64,000 nt of DNA from Synechococcus sp. PROS-7-1 (GTDB lineage Bacteria > Cyanobacteriota > Cyanobacteriia > PCC-6307 > Cyanobiaceae). Positions within the stretch are counted from its first letter, which is position 1. Every line of letters begins with the position of its first letter. Shown here in pieces: positions 62,598-64,000 of this stretch. Both the position numbers and the translations under genes were made by a program. The stretch covers positions 2,500,572 through 2,564,571 of the forward strand of contig NZ_CP047945.1 in NCBI RefSeq assembly GCF_014279795.1, in the 5' to 3' direction. The notes under the pieces were generated by a model. The model worked only from the letters and a program-made list of their open reading frames with translations, had not been told where the DNA came from and made no database searches.

Positions 62598-63182
62598 ATG
62601 CCTGCACGTTCACGTTTGCGTCACCAAGCACTGGCTACGGGCTCAGCCCTGGCGCTCACGCTGCTGAACTGTTTTCAACCCCTTCATGCCGCTGAAGATG
62701 TCGCCCTGGTGAGCGGTGCCTTCATCCGATCCATCAGCGTGGCCGATCTCGCCTACCTAGCTGAAACCGGGAAAGCCCGGGGCTTGCTCTCCGATCTTCT
62801 GCGTCTTGGCAAACAAGATCCTCAAAACGTAGCCAAACTGCTGAATCAGGAATTGGATCTTCCGCTGGTGCTCACCAGCCGTCTGATGTCCACAAAGATT
62901 GGCGATGTGATCCTCAGGCGCGTCGCCAAAATCATTTACCCACTGCGCGTCCCTGAGCCTTCTGTGAGCGTTCCGGCCATTCGTGCTGGGGTGATCAACG
63001 GTCTGCAGATCGGTGAAGGTGGCCTCAACATGGTGAAGTTTTTGGAGGCCTATCCCGCAGACGTGATGGAGATCAATCTTCCAGCGCTTATGGCGGCCAT
63101 CGAAAAGGCTGAATCCATCGCCGGGCTGGTGAAGTTCTTCTCAGACTCTCCGCTCGATGGCCTCAAGGAGAGCGGTCAGTAA
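62598..63182 (+). CDS. stand-alone DUF1400 protein
   Basis: 194 residues. Signal peptide (ALATGSALALTLLNCFQPLH, then AAE), then a DUF1400 domain: VSGAFIRSISVADLAYLAET, LLNQELDLPLVLTSRLMSTK, VPAIRAGVINGLQIGEGGLN and MVKFLEAYPADVMEINLPAL. It has no hydrolase domain, so it is the N-terminal module seen in the 54393-55913 protein on its own. Probably periplasmic; role unknown. It lies between the ABC1 kinase and thrC on the same strand. Confidence 0.78.
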   Translation: MPARSRLRHQALATGSALALTLLNCFQPLHAAEDVALVSGAFIRSISVADLAYLAETGKARGLLSDLLRLGKQDPQNVAKLLNQELDLPLVLTSRLMSTKIGDVILRRVAKIIYPLRVPEPSVSVPAIRAGVINGLQIGEGGLNMVKFLEAYPADVMEINLPALMAAIEKAESIAGLVKFFSDSPLDGLKESGQ

Positions 63183-63235
63183 ACCCGCCGGCGGGGATCG
63201 CCACATAGATTCCTCTGGACGAGTGCCCTTCGCAG

Positions 63236-64000
63236 GTGTCAGTAATCAATGCCTTCCGCCGCCGTTTCTCCCCGGCACCAGTCCTTCAGGACTGGCCAGG
63301 GCTGATCGAGGCCTATCGGCCTTGGTTACCGGTTACGAAGTCAACCCCCGTTATCACCCTTCGAGAAGGCGCCACCCCGCTGATCCCCGTGCCATCGGTT
63401 GCCGAACGGATCGGCCGCGATGTGAAGGTGTTCGTCAAATACGACGGCCTGAATCCCACGGGGTCCTTCAAGGACCGGGGCATGACCATGGCGATCAGCA
63501 AAGCAAAAGAAGCCCATTGCGAGGCCGTGATCTGTGCCAGCACTGGAAACACATCCGCCGCCGCTGCTGCTTACGCACGGCGTGCCGGCATGCGCGCCTT
63601 CGTGCTGATCCCCGACGGATACGTGGCGCAAGGAAAGCTGGCTCAGGCTCTGGTGTACGGCGCAGAAGTGCTGGCCATCCGCGGAAATTTCGACCGAGCT
63701 CTAGACATCGTTCGCGAAGTGTCTGATCAGTTCCCGGTCACCCTGGTGAACTCCGTGAATCCCTTCCGCCTACAGGGACAGAAAACAGCGGCTTTCGAGG
63801 TGATCGATGCCCTGGGCGATGCGCCTGACTGGCTGTGCATTCCCATGGGCAATGCAGGCAACATCACGGCCTACTGGATGGGCTTCCAGGAGTACAACCA
63901 GGCAGGACGCAGCCGCAAGCTGCCCAGGATGATGGGCTTCCAGGCCAGTGGCTCCGCGCCTCTGGTGAACAACACCACGGTGACGGATCCGGACACGATC
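63236..64000 (+). CDS. thrC: threonine synthase (partial, C-terminus beyond the window)
   Basis: 255 residues visible from GTG 63236. PLP-dependent conversion of O-phosphohomoserine to threonine. Motifs: REGATPLIPVPSVAERIG, the PLP lysine in NPTGSFKDRGMTMAISKAKE, ASTGNTSAAAAAYARRAGM, VNSVNPFRLQGQKTAAFEVI and PMGNAGNITAYWMGFQEY. N-terminal region (FRRRFSPAPVLQDWPGLIEA) fits the shorter bacterial class. The gene runs off base 64000 with no stop. Confidence 0.93.
   Translation, partial: MSVINAFRRRFSPAPVLQDWPGLIEAYRPWLPVTKSTPVITLREGATPLIPVPSVAERIGRDVKVFVKYDGLNPTGSFKDRGMTMAISKAKEAHCEAVICASTGNTSAAAAAYARRAGMRAFVLIPDGYVAQGKLAQALVYGAEVLAIRGNFDRALDIVREVSDQFPVTLVNSVNPFRLQGQKTAAFEVIDALGDAPDWLCIPMGNAGNITAYWMGFQEYNQAGRSRKLPRMMGFQASGSAPLVNNTTVTDPDTI

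Overview
The window reads as chromosome of a marine picocyanobacterium, most likely a Synechococcus of subcluster 5.1. The evidence is a PsbQ lipoprotein, a Tic20-like protein, ferredoxin-type nitrite reductase beside a FocA/NirC channel, cyanase, a divergent urease cluster, a two-domain sucrose-phosphate synthase, a group 2 sigma factor, high GC at third codon positions and very tight gene packing. I see no rRNA, confident tRNA, CRISPR array, insertion sequence or prophage. Both ends cut a gene (ureE on the left, thrC on the right).

Nitrogen dominates the left third. Bases 1-3747 hold ureE (minus) divergent from ureD-ureA-ureB-ureC (plus). Bases 4459-11537 are a minus-strand series: a small membrane protein, a sodium:solute symporter, a second small membrane protein, an aspartate-carbamoyltransferase-like enzyme, an AsnB-like amidotransferase, an M20 N-carbamoyl-amino-acid hydrolase/allantoate amidohydrolase and a DUF1028 protein. 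Divergent from it, bases 11738-15071 encode a circularly permuted ATP-grasp protein, an alpha-E protein and a transglutaminase-like protease in overlapping reading frames, followed by a convergent cupin-like gene. Together this looks like a system that makes, moves and breaks down an unidentified ureide- or amide-containing metabolite or peptide, with urease beside it. It is my main candidate for an undescribed system.

Bases 15776-22013 are a nitrite/cyanate block: cobA and a CbiX/SirB-like chelatase (siroheme supply), a small unknown gene with its own terminator, nirA, a 44-residue ORF, focA, a HEAT-repeat protein, a terminator, cynS on the other strand and a 56-residue unknown protein. A TrpD2-like transferase, a GNAT acetyltransferase, an MFS exporter, polyphosphate kinase and a sigma factor follow.

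Bases 28294-50634 are mostly housekeeping: phytol-kinase-like protein, DAHP synthase, aconitase B, a ClC chloride/proton exchanger, a B12-binding-type radical SAM protein, an O-antigen-ligase-like membrane protein, PurU, sulfiredoxin, PsbQ, an FAD oxidoreductase, PstS, DnaK, AroE, Tic20, ribosomal protein S6, ArgG with a small membrane partner, DUF3134, MraY and a Ca2+/H+ antiporter. Bases 50618-64000 hold a small membrane protein, PurT, sucrose-phosphate synthase, a DUF1400 alpha/beta hydrolase, UvrA, RecN, an ABC1/UbiB kinase, a lone DUF1400 protein and threonine synthase.

Several genes are easily missed: four proteins under 60 residues (11412-11537, 9840-9986, 21843-22013, 50618-50797), and two larger genes whose conserved N-termini begin before any ATG/GTG/TTG, apparently at CTG codons that overlap the upstream stop.
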